Source: Halopiger aswanensis (GTDB taxonomy: Archaea; Halobacteriota; Halobacteria; Halobacteriales; Natrialbaceae). Taken from it: a stretch of DNA of 64,000 nt. The notes beneath the pieces were generated by a model. The model was given only the letters and a program-made list of their open reading frames with translations. It was not told the DNA's origin and searched no databases. This document shows, piece by piece, positions 53,872-63,663 of the stretch (positions are counted from its first letter, which is position 1; each line of letters opens with the position of its first letter). The translations under genes were made by a program, and so were the position numbers. Location of the stretch: NCBI RefSeq assembly GCF_003610195.1, contig NZ_RAPO01000002.1:868001-932000 (forward strand). The letters are read 5' to 3'.

Positions 53872-56800
53872 ATGTCACAGCCACACGGAGCGTCATCCAC
53901 CGAGCGTTCAGCGGGGCTCGCCGACCCCGAGGACGCGCGGTCGAACTGCGGCGTCGGCGTCGTCATGGACCTCGACGGGGATCGGGGCCACGACGTCGTC
54001 GCCGACGGACTCGAACTACTCGTCAATCTCGAGCACCGCGGTACCACCGGGGCGGAGAAAGACACCGGCGACGGCGCCGGGATTATGCTGCAGACGCCGC
54101 ACACCTTCTTCGAGAGCGTTCTCGAGACCGATCTGCCCGACACCTATGCTGTCGGCTCGATCTTCTTCCCGCAGGACAGCGCCGCCCGCGAGGAACTCGT
54201 CTCCCTCGCCGAGGACACCTTCGCGACCTACGATCTCGAAGTCCTCGAGTGGCGGGACGTCCCGACGAACAACGAGGAGCTGGGGAAGACGGCCGTCGAC
54301 TCGGAACCGGACGTCCGGCAGGTCGTCGTCGCCCCCGAGGACGACGACCTCTCGCAGGAGGACTTCGACCGTCGGCTCTACGTCGCGCGACGCGCTCTCG
54401 AGAACGCCGTCGAGGAAGCGGATATCGAAAACAAGGAGCGGTTCTACGTCGTCTCGCTCGACTCGAAGACGGTAGTCTACAAGGGGCTGCTGAAGGGCGA
54501 ACAGGTCGCCTCCTACTACCCCGATCTGACCGACGAGCGAATCGACTCGAACTTCGTGATGGTCCACGAGCGGTTCTCGACGAACACGCTCGGCGCCTGG
54601 CACCTCGCCCACCCCTACCGGAACATCATCCACAACGGCGAGTTCAACACCATTCAGGGCAACATCAACTGGATGCGCGCCCGCGAGACCGACCTCGAGA
54701 GCGACGTCTTGGAGGATCTCGAGGCGGTCAAGCCGATCATCGACGACCCCGAGCAATCGGACACGGCCAGCGTCGACAACGCCCTGGAACTGCTGATGCA
54801 GGACGGGCGCGACCTCGCCCACGCGCTGCGCATGCTCGTTCCCGAAGCCTGGCGCGGCGACGAGGCGATGGACGAGGACCGAAAGGACTGGTACGACTTC
54901 CACGCCTCGCTCGTCGAGCCGTGGGACGGCCCCGCGCTGGTCGCGGCGACCGACGGCGAACGCGTCGGCGCCGTCCTCGACCGCAACGGCCTGCGTCCCT
55001 GCCGGTACGACGTCACGACGGACAACCGGCTGATCATGGCCAGCGAGGCCGGCGCGCTCGAGACCGAACCCGAGAACATCGAGGAGCGCGGGCGCCTCCA
55101 GCCCGGCCAGCTGTTCCTCGCCGACCCCGAAGAGGGTCGCGTCATCCCCGACGAGGAGGTCTTCGAGGACCTCACCGACGAGCGCTACGGCGAGTGGGTC
55201 GAGCAGGAGCAGGTCCACCTCGACGACATCAAGACGACCGACGACAGCGCGCCCCAGCAAGAAGTATCGGGCCTGCGCGACTACCAGGCCGCCTTCGGCT
55301 ACACCCACGACGAACTCGACAACCTGATCGAGCCGATGACCCAGAAGGGGAAGGACCCGGTCGGCTCGATGGGCGACGACACGCCGCTGTCGGTCCTGAC
55401 CGAGTTCAACCGGCCGCTCTTTTCCTACTTCAAGCAGCTGTTCGCGCAGGTCACCAACCCGCCGCTGGACTACATCCGCGAGGAACTCGTCACCTCGATG
55501 GAGTCCCGGCTGGGCTTCCAGCGCAACCTGCTCGACGAGTCGCCCGAGCACGCCCGTCAACTCGTGCTCGACTCCCCCATCCTGACGGACGCCGAACTCG
55601 AGTCGATCCGCGACTGTTCGGCCAACGACATCACGGCCGCGACGATCGACATCACCTACGAGCCCGAAAGCGAGGAACTCGGCGCCGACCTCGAGGCCGC
55701 GATCGAGCGCGTCCGCGAAGACGTCGTCGACGCCATCGAGGACGGCCACGACGTGATCGTCCTCTCGGACCGCACCGTCGACGAGGATCGCGTCGCGATC
55801 CCGAGCCTGCTCGCGACCGGCGGCGTCCACCACCACCTCGTGCGTAACGGCCTGCGCAACCACGTCGGACTGGTCGTCGAGTCGGCCGACCCGCGCACGG
55901 TCCACCACTTCGCGACGCTCGTCGGCTACGGCGCCGGCGCGATCAACCCGTACCTCGCCTACCAGACCATCGAGGACATCACCGCCGGCCCGGACGGTGC
56001 CGACACTGAACGGGCGATCGACGCCTACGTCGGCGCGGTCGAGGACGGCCTCCTGAAGATCATGGCCAAGATGGGCATCTCGACGGTCGAGAGCTACCAG
56101 GGCGCCCAGATCTTCGAGGCCGTCGGCCTCGACTCGGACCTCGTCGCGGAGTACTTCGAGGGCACCGAGAACCGCACCGAAGGGATCGGCCTCGCCGAGA
56201 TCGAGGAAGACCTCCGCGAGCGCCACGCGGTCGCGTTCGGCGACGACGGCGAGGAGTCGGACCTCCAGCGCCACGGCGAGTTCGAACACCGCTCGGGCGG
56301 CATCCACCACCAGTGGAACCCCGACACCGTCGGCGCGCTCCAGCAGGCGGTCCGCTCGAACGACTACGAGCGCTACCAGGAGTTCGCCGCGAAAATCAAC
56401 GACCAGCAGCAGAACCTCCAGACCCTGCGGGGGCTGCTCGAGTTCGACACCGATCGCGAATCGATCCCGCTCGAAGAGGTCGAGCCGATCAAGGACATCG
56501 TCGAGCGGTTCTCGACCGCCGCGATGTCGCTCGGCAGCCTGTCGCCGGAAGCACACGAAAACAACTCCATCGCGATGAACCGGCTGGGCGGCAAGTCCAA
56601 CTCGGGCGAGGGCGGCGAACCGCCCGAACGGTTCGGCACCGAGAAGGAGTGTAACGTCAAGCAAGTGGCCTCGGGCCGCTTCGGCGTCACCTCCACCTAC
56701 CTCTCGAACGCCGAGGAACTGCAGATCAAGATGGCCCAGGGCTCCAAGCCCGGCGAGGGCGGCCACCTCCCCGGCTCGAAAGTCAACGAGATGATCGCCC

Positions 56801-58431
56801 ACGTGCGCAAGTCCACGCCGGGCGTCGGCCTCATCTCGCCGCCGCCGCTGCACGACATCTACTCGATCGAGGACCTGAAGCAGCTGATCTTCGATCTCAA
56901 GGCGGCCAACGAGGACGCCGACATCAACGTGAAACTCGTGAGCGAGGCCGGCATCGGCACCGTCGCCGCCGGCGTCGCGAAGGCAAACGCCGACGTGGTC
57001 CACATCTCGGGCCACTCCGGCGGGACGGGCGCCTCGCCCAAGACCTCGATCAAGAGCGCCGGTCTCCCGTGGGAACTCGGCCTCGCGGAGGCCAACCAGA
57101 TGCTCTGTGCGACCGGCCTGCGCGACCGCATCCGCGTCTCCGCGGACGGCGGAATGAAGACCGGCCGCGACGTGGCCGTCGCCGCGTTGCTGGGCGCCGA
57201 GGAGTACATCTTCGGGACCGCCTCGCTCGTCACCTCGGGCTGTGTCATGGCCCGGCAGTGCCACAAGAACACCTGTCCCGTCGGCGTCGCCACCCAGCGC
57301 GAGGACCTGCGCAAGCGGTTCCCCGGCGAGCCCGAGCACGTCATCAACTACATGACCTTCATCGCGCAGGAGCTGCGCGAGATCATGGCCGAGTTAGGGT
57401 TCCGGACGCTCGACGAGATGATCGGCCAGGTCGACGTCCTCGAGCAGCGCGACGACGTCGACCACCCGAAGGCCCGTAACGTCGACCTCTCGGAAGTGCT
57501 GGCCGATCCCGGCAGCGAGGTCCGACGGAAGATCCGCGAGCAGGACCACGAACTCGAGGACCAGATCGACCGCGACCTCATCGAGGCCGCGGCCGACGCG
57601 ATCGAGGATCAGGAGCCGGTGAACCTCGAGGCGGAGGTTACGAACGTCGACCGCACCGTCGGCGCGATGCTCTCGAACCGCATCACCAGCCGCTACGGCG
57701 AGCCCGGCCTCCCCGAGGACACCATCACGGTCGACCTCGAGGGGACCGCCGGCCAGAGCTTCGGCGCGTTCCTCGCCAGCGGCGTCTCGATGCACTTGAA
57801 CGGCAGCGCCAACGACTACGTCGGCAAGGGCCTCTCCGGCGGCAAAGTGGCGATTCGAACGCCCGAGACGGCGGGCTACGATCCGAGCGAGAACATCGCC
57901 ATCGGCAACGTCGCGCTCTACGGCGCGACCGACGGCCAGCTGTACGTCAACGGCGTCGCGGGCGAGCGCTTCGCCGTCCGCAACTCCGGCGCGAAGGCCG
58001 TCGTCGAGGGCGTCGGCGACCACGGCTGCGAGTACATGACCGGGGGCGTCGTCGCCGTCCTCGGGGAAACGGGCAAGAACTTCGCGGCCGGCATGTCCGG
58101 CGGCGTCGCCTACGTCTACGACCCCGACGACGAGTTCAAGGCCAAGGCCAACACCGGCATGGTCTCGCTCCACGACGACCTCGAGGACAAAGACGAGGAG
58201 ATGCTGCGTCGCCTCGTCGAGAACCACGTCGCCTACACCGGCTCCGAGCGGGGCGAACGCCTGCTCGAGAACTGGGACGCGGCCCTCGAGAACTTCGTGA
58301 AGGTCATGCCCGAAGCCTACCACGAGGCGATCACCGAGGAGGGCAGCGACGACGTCCGCGACGAACTGCCGGGTGCACCCGAGGCTACCGTCGAGGCCGA
58401 GTCGGCGAACTTCGCGGCGAGCGACGACTGA
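53872..58431 (+). CDS. gltB: Glutamate synthase large subunit (ferredoxin/NADPH-dependent type)
   Basis: A 1519-residue enzyme that makes two glutamates from glutamine and 2-oxoglutarate. Residues about 26-430 are the glutamine amidotransferase, with Cys26 in RSNCGVGVV as the likely nucleophile after removal of a propeptide. The FMN domain holds SLGSLSPEAHENNSIAMNRLGGKSNSGEGGE and the 3Fe-4S cluster motif CVMARQCHKNTC (C-x5-C-x4-C). The GXGXG tail domain has GDHGCEYMTGGVVAVLG. No gltD follows, so it may use ferredoxin or a distant small subunit. Central for nitrogen assimilation. Confidence 0.98.
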   Translation: MSQPHGASSTERSAGLADPEDARSNCGVGVVMDLDGDRGHDVVADGLELLVNLEHRGTTGAEKDTGDGAGIMLQTPHTFFESVLETDLPDTYAVGSIFFPQDSAAREELVSLAEDTFATYDLEVLEWRDVPTNNEELGKTAVDSEPDVRQVVVAPEDDDLSQEDFDRRLYVARRALENAVEEADIENKERFYVVSLDSKTVVYKGLLKGEQVASYYPDLTDERIDSNFVMVHERFSTNTLGAWHLAHPYRNIIHNGEFNTIQGNINWMRARETDLESDVLEDLEAVKPIIDDPEQSDTASVDNALELLMQDGRDLAHALRMLVPEAWRGDEAMDEDRKDWYDFHASLVEPWDGPALVAATDGERVGAVLDRNGLRPCRYDVTTDNRLIMASEAGALETEPENIEERGRLQPGQLFLADPEEGRVIPDEEVFEDLTDERYGEWVEQEQVHLDDIKTTDDSAPQQEVSGLRDYQAAFGYTHDELDNLIEPMTQKGKDPVGSMGDDTPLSVLTEFNRPLFSYFKQLFAQVTNPPLDYIREELVTSMESRLGFQRNLLDESPEHARQLVLDSPILTDAELESIRDCSANDITAATIDITYEPESEELGADLEAAIERVREDVVDAIEDGHDVIVLSDRTVDEDRVAIPSLLATGGVHHHLVRNGLRNHVGLVVESADPRTVHHFATLVGYGAGAINPYLAYQTIEDITAGPDGADTERAIDAYVGAVEDGLLKIMAKMGISTVESYQGAQIFEAVGLDSDLVAEYFEGTENRTEGIGLAEIEEDLRERHAVAFGDDGEESDLQRHGEFEHRSGGIHHQWNPDTVGALQQAVRSNDYERYQEFAAKINDQQQNLQTLRGLLEFDTDRESIPLEEVEPIKDIVERFSTAAMSLGSLSPEAHENNSIAMNRLGGKSNSGEGGEPPERFGTEKECNVKQVASGRFGVTSTYLSNAEELQIKMAQGSKPGEGGHLPGSKVNEMIAHVRKSTPGVGLISPPPLHDIYSIEDLKQLIFDLKAANEDADINVKLVSEAGIGTVAAGVAKANADVVHISGHSGGTGASPKTSIKSAGLPWELGLAEANQMLCATGLRDRIRVSADGGMKTGRDVAVAALLGAEEYIFGTASLVTSGCVMARQCHKNTCPVGVATQREDLRKRFPGEPEHVINYMTFIAQELREIMAELGFRTLDEMIGQVDVLEQRDDVDHPKARNVDLSEVLADPGSEVRRKIREQDHELEDQIDRDLIEAAADAIEDQEPVNLEAEVTNVDRTVGAMLSNRITSRYGEPGLPEDTITVDLEGTAGQSFGAFLASGVSMHLNGSANDYVGKGLSGGKVAIRTPETAGYDPSENIAIGNVALYGATDGQLYVNGVAGERFAVRNSGAKAVVEGVGDHGCEYMTGGVVAVLGETGKNFAAGMSGGVAYVYDPDDEFKAKANTGMVSLHDDLEDKDEEMLRRLVENHVAYTGSERGERLLENWDAALENFVKVMPEAYHEAITEEGSDDVRDELPGAPEATVEAESANFAASDD

Positions 58432-58541
58432 CGACCCGGCCCTGTTCGGGTCGTCGCCTCGAGAACGCAGTTTTCGGCTTTGCTCTCGGTTTTCGTATTT
58501 CGTTTGTCACCCAAAAGCACCGCGTAGCGATTGCGCACTCG

Positions 58542-58991
58542 CTACGTGCCGTCGTCTCGAACGCCGCCCGCGTCGACCGCTGCCTCGAGCACCGTCTCGA
58601 GCGACGGCGCGGTGAGCAGATGTGCTGAACAGTCGCAGTCGGAGGCCCCGAAGCCCTCGACCGGCTCGCCGGGCAGCGATGCGGCCAGTTCACACTCCCG
58701 GTCGGCCGCGGGGAACGTGACGACGGTCTCGAGGGTCGTATCCGAGTGACCAAGCAGGTAATCGACGTGCCAGTGACGGGCGTCGCGCTCGCCGCGGGCG
58801 AGTTCGCGGTGGCGGTCGACGCGAGCGAAGCCGCCGGGACCGAACGCGCTACCGACGTAGGCGTACGCGCCCGCACCGAATTCGCGGTCGCCGAGCGCGC
58901 CGACCTCGATCGTGGTCGTTCGCGGGACGTCGATCGCGAGGACGTAGGTGCCGCCGGAACTGTCCGAATCACTCCCGTCGATACTGCCCAT
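58542..58991 (-). CDS. DUF123 (GIY-YIG-like) nuclease-family protein
   Basis: A 149-residue protein. GGTYVLAIDVPRTTTIEVGALGDREFGAGAYAYVGSAFG and the later RVDRHRELARGERDARHWHVDYLL are hallmark stretches of DUF123, a GIY-YIG-related archaeal family sometimes fused to endonuclease III. A role in DNA repair or turnover is likely but unproven. The C-terminus has CELAAS and CDCSAHLL with possible metal-binding Cys. It is convergent with gltB. Confidence 0.85.
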   Translation of the reverse strand: MGSIDGSDSDSSGGTYVLAIDVPRTTTIEVGALGDREFGAGAYAYVGSAFGPGGFARVDRHRELARGERDARHWHVDYLLGHSDTTLETVVTFPAADRECELAASLPGEPVEGFGASDCDCSAHLLTAPSLETVLEAAVDAGGVRDDGT

Positions 58992-59120
58992 ACCGGGCGT
59001 CGGAACGGGATCGCCAAAAACGAGGGTGATATCGGCTCGAGGGTGGGACTGTAATCGGCAATGTCGGCGGTCGGCGTCGGAACAGGGCGACCGCCGTGTG
59101 CCCGGACTCGTGAAGCGCGA

Positions 59121-60947
59121 TTAGCTCGAGCGGTCGTTCCGATCGCGGTCGCGGTCTCGGTCAGACGTCGGATCGCCCTCGTGGACGTGCCGGCGGTTGC
59201 TCATGTCCTCGTCGCGCTGGTCTTGTCCCTGCTGGCCCCGCTGGTGCTGCTGATTCCGATCACGACCGGACGAGCCTTCCGCCCAGTCGCCCTGTTCGTA
59301 CCGACGGCTTTGCTGGCTGTACTGTAGCCCGCCGCCGGACTGCTCCTGATTGATCGAGCGGGTACCCGACCGATCGGTGTCGCGGCCCTGCTGATAGTCG
59401 GAGCCGGAGCCGCCGAAGTCGCGACCCTGCTGGCCCTGTTGACCGCCCTGTCCGTACTGGCCGATTTCGGAGCCGCCTCGGCCGTGCTGACCGCGCTGTT
59501 GCTGTCGGTCACCCTGCGATTGGCGGCGGCCGCTCTGTTGACTCCGTCCGGATTGGCGGTCCGCCTGGTACCGGTTCTGCTGGTCTCGCTGGCCCTGCTG
59601 TTGGGGCCCCTGCTGGCGCTGGAGGTCCTGATTGCCGCGGTCCTGACCGGCGAACGCCTCGCCCTGACTGCGCTGGTAGCGACCGGAGGGCTGCTGTCCC
59701 TGCCGGTACTCCTCCTGGGGCTGGTCGTGCCGTCGGCCCTGCCCCTGGCCCTGTCGGCTCATCTGGGACCGCGGATCGTCGCTCGAGCGGCGTCGCTGGC
59801 CCTGATTGCGGTTCTGGGATTGATTTTGCCGTTGCTGCCGGTCTTGCTCGAGTTCGCCGCGCGGTCGTCGCTCGCCGATGCCGCGGTCGTGGCTCTGCTG
59901 GCTCTGGTTCTGCCCGCGAGACTGTCCGTACTGTTGCTGATCGCGCTGTCCGCGGTCACCGGATCGGAACTGTGATTCCGACTGTCCACGGCCCTGTGAT
60001 CCCTGCGATTGGGACCGCTGCGAATGACGTGCTTCACCTCCGTACTGGAGGTTCTCGCCCATCGGGGGCTGAGTCTCGAATTGGCTGTGACCCTGCCGCT
60101 GCCCGTGGCCCTGTCTCTGCCCCCGGTTCTGCTGTTGGCCTGAACTGGTGCCCTGCGACCGATAGTGACCCGGCTGACCCTGCTGTTCCCAGCCGCCCTG
60201 CTGTTCTCGGGACTGCTGGCGGCGATCCGACTGATATCCCTGCTGTTGGCCGCGCTGGTGTTGTTGACCGGCCTGCCGCTGTTGGCCACGCTGGTGCTGC
60301 TGACCGGCCTGCCGCTGTTGGCCACGCTGGTGCTGCTGGCCGTCCTGCTCCGACCGCTCGGACCGTTGTTGGCCGCCGCGCTGCTGGCCGCCCCCGTACT
60401 GCTCGCGGGCACCGCGTTCATCTCGGTCCGACTGGCGGGCTTCGCCGCCGTACTCGAGGTTCGCTTCGGTGCGGGCGTTCGTTGCGAAGCCGCTTTGGTC
60501 ACCGTGCTGGCCCTGGCCCTGCCCCTGCGCTCGTCCCTGCCCGCCCCGCTGGGACTGCATTCGGGAGCCGCCCTGGCGCTGGTACTGCCTCTGTTCGTAC
60601 CCCTGACTGCCACCGGAGCGGTGACCCTGCTCCGGTTGGGTAGTGGACCGGCGCCCCATCCCTGGTTCACCGGTCGACTCTTCTCGTTCCTCGGCCCACC
60701 GGGGCCGGGCCGATTCCTGGTCTCGATTCCGATCGCCGTGCTGACGCTGCTCCTCGGATCGCCGGCCTCGCATTTCGCCGCGCCGACTCGAGGCGCCCTG
60801 CAGCCAGCCGCGGTCGCGGTCGCCCTGTCGTTGGTGCTGGTCGCCTTGGTTACCCTGACGGCGCTGATCGTGCTGGTTTCTCCGCTCGTCGTACTGGTCC
60901 GATCCGTGCTCCCGTGACTGTCGGCGTTCGTCGTTGTTGTCGGTCAT
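59121..60947 (-). CDS. Gln/Gly/Arg-rich low-complexity protein, unknown function
   Basis: A 608-residue protein made almost wholly of Gln, Gly, Arg, Ser and Asp, with almost no hydrophobic core. I see no catalytic motif, signal or membrane segment. A module EYGGEARQSDRDERG / QYGGEARHSQRSQSQ recurs. Three copies of a 12-residue unit QQHQRGQQRQAG lie near residues 200-235. The composition is like disordered RGG/prion-type regions of nucleic-acid-binding proteins and opposite to typical acidic haloarchaeal proteins. The start is MTDNNDERRQSREHG at 60947; the 312 bp upstream frame is not needed. Expression and function are unknown. Confidence 0.75.
   Translation of the reverse strand: MTDNNDERRQSREHGSDQYDERRNQHDQRRQGNQGDQHQRQGDRDRGWLQGASSRRGEMRGRRSEEQRQHGDRNRDQESARPRWAEEREESTGEPGMGRRSTTQPEQGHRSGGSQGYEQRQYQRQGGSRMQSQRGGQGRAQGQGQGQHGDQSGFATNARTEANLEYGGEARQSDRDERGAREQYGGGQQRGGQQRSERSEQDGQQHQRGQQRQAGQQHQRGQQRQAGQQHQRGQQQGYQSDRRQQSREQQGGWEQQGQPGHYRSQGTSSGQQQNRGQRQGHGQRQGHSQFETQPPMGENLQYGGEARHSQRSQSQGSQGRGQSESQFRSGDRGQRDQQQYGQSRGQNQSQQSHDRGIGERRPRGELEQDRQQRQNQSQNRNQGQRRRSSDDPRSQMSRQGQGQGRRHDQPQEEYRQGQQPSGRYQRSQGEAFAGQDRGNQDLQRQQGPQQQGQRDQQNRYQADRQSGRSQQSGRRQSQGDRQQQRGQHGRGGSEIGQYGQGGQQGQQGRDFGGSGSDYQQGRDTDRSGTRSINQEQSGGGLQYSQQSRRYEQGDWAEGSSGRDRNQQHQRGQQGQDQRDEDMSNRRHVHEGDPTSDRDRDRDRNDRSS
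60247..60348. repeat. 36-bp tandem repeats in the Q/G/R-rich gene
   Basis: Three units of 36 bp start at 60247, 60283 and 60319 and encode the 12-residue QQHQRGQQRQAG-type unit. The second and third are nearly identical. They are coding repeats, so copy number may vary between strains. Confidence 0.85.
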
Positions 60948-61138
60948 AGCTGTGAAGGTGTGAAAGTGATCGGTCGTCGGCTGTCGGTTCGCTGCGGGAC
61001 TGACGCACTGACCGTTACCGACTGCAGTGCAGGCGTCTGCACGACGGGCTACAGCGAACGGAGGGTTCAATCCTGAGCATGAGTGCGCGTGCACGAACTG
61101 GCGGCGGGAAATCCCTCGAGACAGGGCTCGAATGGCCG

Positions 61139-62152
61139 TTATCGCTGCGGGCGCTCGTGCATCGGTACCGGTCCCGTGTCCTCGTAGACCTCGCGTGCGT
61201 CGGTCGACGGTCCGAACGCGAACAGGCCGCGAACTGGCTCGTACTCGTAGGTCACCCACTGGGGAAGGAACTGCGCGCCGATCAGTTTCCGGACCCCGAG
61301 CTGTTTGAGCCGTGCGTTCGCCGTTAGCTGATCCGTCAACCGGAGGTCGACGATGCCGTCGAAGACGTACTCAGCCTCGGGGTACGGGTCCGCCCCGGCG
61401 GTCGTCGCCCCGGCGACGATCGGCACGAACCGGCCCTTACAGACGGTCGCGCGAACGTCCTTGACGAAGTTGTGGACCGACTCCTCCCGCAGCAGCGAGT
61501 CGAGTTCGTCGAGCGAGTCGATCGTCACGAGCCCCGTCTCGGACATCTCGAGGTCGTCGAGGACGTCCTGCAACCTGCTTGCGACCGCGGCCAGATCGCT
61601 CGGATCCTCGACTTCGACGAGCGCGTCCGCCGCGGCCTCGCCGACGAAGTTCGTCCACTCGGTTTGGGTCTCGAGGAATCGCTCCCGATCCTCGAGCCGG
61701 TGGGTGAAACAGTCGATGACGGTCAGTCGGTCGTCCTCGAGCGCCGGCAGGACGTTCCACCCGTTCTGGAAGAACCGCTCGAGCGTCGCCGTCGGCGGGT
61801 TCGCGTAGGAGACGACGACAGCGGGTTCGCCTCGCTCGAGAGCGCGCCAGACGAGTTCAGTGAGGAGTTCGCTCCGGCGGGTCCCTTCATCGCCCGAGAG
61901 GAGGACGAACGCGTCCGCAGGAATGCCGTTCGGCAGGAGGGAGTCGAGCGGTTCGATCCCGGTGACGACCCGTTTGTACGCATCGGGCTCGGGCATCGTC
62001 GAGTCGTCTTCGGCGGCGTCCTTGCAGGCCGTCGAACAGAAGTGGCCGTCACCGTCGTCGGCGCGTTTCGCCTCGCCGGGAATCGGATAGTGGCAGTGGT
62101 CACAGCGGAACGGAACGGCCTCGCGCTGGTCGGTCCGGATCTGTTCGGTCAT
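61139..62152 (-). CDS. KaiC/RAD55-like ATPase-fold protein with zinc finger and degenerate P-loop
   Basis: A 337-residue protein. Residues about 15-45 form a zinc finger (CDHCHYP...CSTAC). A RecA-like domain follows with RVVTGIEPLDSLLPNGIPADAF and the P-loop position LLSGDEGTRRSELL, in which the usual GKT/S lysine is Arg, so ATP hydrolysis is doubtful. Further strands (VVVSYANPPTATLERFF, GLVTIDSLDELDSLL) fit the KaiC/RAD55 family. Such haloarchaeal proteins often regulate gene expression or signalling. It lies 191 bp upstream of the Q/G/R-rich gene. Confidence 0.85.
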   Translation of the reverse strand: MTEQIRTDQREAVPFRCDHCHYPIPGEAKRADDGDGHFCSTACKDAAEDDSTMPEPDAYKRVVTGIEPLDSLLPNGIPADAFVLLSGDEGTRRSELLTELVWRALERGEPAVVVSYANPPTATLERFFQNGWNVLPALEDDRLTVIDCFTHRLEDRERFLETQTEWTNFVGEAAADALVEVEDPSDLAAVASRLQDVLDDLEMSETGLVTIDSLDELDSLLREESVHNFVKDVRATVCKGRFVPIVAGATTAGADPYPEAEYVFDGIVDLRLTDQLTANARLKQLGVRKLIGAQFLPQWVTYEYEPVRGLFAFGPSTDAREVYEDTGPVPMHERPQR

Positions 62153-62273
62153 GCCGTGACGGCCACCGAGAAACGAGAAAAAACCACCCCCTGATTGCCG
62201 GACGGGACGGCCGTCGACCCGGCACCGTCGCCGTCATCGTCACCGTTTTCTCCCGAAGCGACGACGACCGGAC

Positions 62274-63263
62274 ATGGACAGCGCACTCGTCATCGGCGGC
62301 ACGCGCTTTATCGGCCGCCACCTCGTCGAAGAGTTGCTCGAACACGAGTACGACGTGACGATCTTCAACCGCGGCAACCACGAGAACCCCTTCGCCGACG
62401 ACGACCGCGTCGACCGCATCGAAGGCGACCGAACGAACGAGTCCGCGCTCGAGGCCGCCGCGATGACGGTCGATCTCGACGCCGTCTTCGACTGCGTCGC
62501 CTACCAGCCCCGCGACGTCCGCGCGGCGACCACGATCTTCGACGACTGCGAGGCCTACGTCTACATCTCGAGCGGGGCGGCCTACGGCCGCGAGGACATC
62601 CCGAAGCGGGAGGACGAAACGCCGCTCGAGCCCTGTACGGCCGACCAGGCGACCGACGACTCCCAAGAGACCTACGGAAACCGGAAGGCAGAGGGCGACC
62701 GCGCGGTCTTCGCGGCCGCCGAGGAGGGCGTCAACGCGATGGCCGTCCGCCCGCCGATCGTCTACGGCCCGCACGACTACACCGAGCGGCTGGACTTCTG
62801 GATCGACCGCGTGAACACCTACGACCGCGTTATCGTCCCCGGCGACGGGACGAACATCTGGCACCGCGTCTACGTCGAGGACGTCGCTAACGCGTTGCGG
62901 ATCGTCGCCGAACGCGGCGAACCCGGCGAGGCCTACAACGTCGGCGACCGCCGCATCGTCACGCTCGAGGAGATGGTGGACCAGATCGCCGATTGCTTGG
63001 ATACGTCCGTCGACGTCGTCCACGCCGGTCCGCGAGAACTCGAGGCCGCCGACCTCTCGCTCGACGACTACGTCCTCTACCGCGACTACCCCCACGTCCT
63101 CTCGACGGCCAAAGTCGCCGACCTTGGCTGGGACTCGACCCCGCTCGAGGAGGCGATGCAGCGGTCCGTCGACGATCATCTCGAGAGCGATCGCGACGGG
63201 AGCGAACACGGTCCGGATCGAGACGCCGAAGAGCGAGTGTTAGGAATTCTGGACACGCTGTAA
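62274..63263 (+). CDS. NAD-dependent epimerase/dehydratase (extended SDR)
   Basis: A 329-residue protein. The NAD-binding start is ALVIGGTRFIGRHLVEELL, near residue 5. The catalytic Tyr is in ETYGNRKAEGD-like sequence (YGNRK), the atypical site typical of the isoflavone-reductase-like/CsgA-like extended SDRs, and the sugar-binding part is YVEDVANALRIVAERGEPGEAYNVG near residue 200. It modifies nucleotide sugars or related substrates; the exact one is unknown. Confidence 0.9.
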   Translation: MDSALVIGGTRFIGRHLVEELLEHEYDVTIFNRGNHENPFADDDRVDRIEGDRTNESALEAAAMTVDLDAVFDCVAYQPRDVRAATTIFDDCEAYVYISSGAAYGREDIPKREDETPLEPCTADQATDDSQETYGNRKAEGDRAVFAAAEEGVNAMAVRPPIVYGPHDYTERLDFWIDRVNTYDRVIVPGDGTNIWHRVYVEDVANALRIVAERGEPGEAYNVGDRRIVTLEEMVDQIADCLDTSVDVVHAGPRELEAADLSLDDYVLYRDYPHVLSTAKVADLGWDSTPLEEAMQRSVDDHLESDRDGSEHGPDRDAEERVLGILDTL

Positions 63264-63663
63264 CGATCTGGTTCGACCGTATTGTCTCGCTTAGACGAAT
63301 TATTACGAAGTCGAGTAAACTAACAAAGTAGCGGATTTCGTATGTTTGGGATAGATAACATTCGGGTCGGTTTCAATAATGGAGATATCGGCGATACCCC
63401 GACCATAGCGCGATAATACGGCCGAAAAGATCGGTGTCTGTCGATGAGGTAGATATGGTATGCTCTCGTCGGAAATAATCCAGAAAACGCCTGAAAGACG
63501 CAATTCCAACCATTTCGTCGATCAGAGCAGACAGAGGCAGAATGCAATCATCATTCGTTACGTATGGTATAAGACATAGCTGTCGGACAGATATGTTCGT
63601 TTGCGAGCGATCAAACGCCCCGCAAAGCTAGATTCAAGTAGAAACGTCCGAAACACCGAGAGC
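63264..63663. other. 400-bp gap before the SMP-30 gene
   Basis: AT-richer than neighbours. A minus-strand frame at 63303-63509 has no recognised protein. Nothing firm is visible; the promoter of the SMP-30 gene should lie near its 3' end (about 63600-63660). Confidence 0.5.

Noticed and set aside
54016-57339. 1107-residue minus-strand reading frame inside gltB
   Set aside because: It is an antisense shadow of a high-GC gene; the plus strand encodes a full, recognisable glutamate synthase.
60247-60348. CRISPR-like array
   Set aside because: The 36-bp units are direct tandem coding repeats without spacers, in frame with a 12-residue protein repeat.
59439-60917. Plus-strand hydrophobic frames opposite the Q/G/R-rich gene
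   Set aside because: They are the complement of Gln/Gly codons (CTG, GCC) and give Leu/Ala-rich runs. I keep the minus strand, whose frame is longer and has repeated modules, though neither has a recognised family.
63303-63509. 68-residue minus-strand frame in the SMP-30 gap
   Set aside because: No recognised family and no start context; possibly old mobile-element debris, but not supportable.
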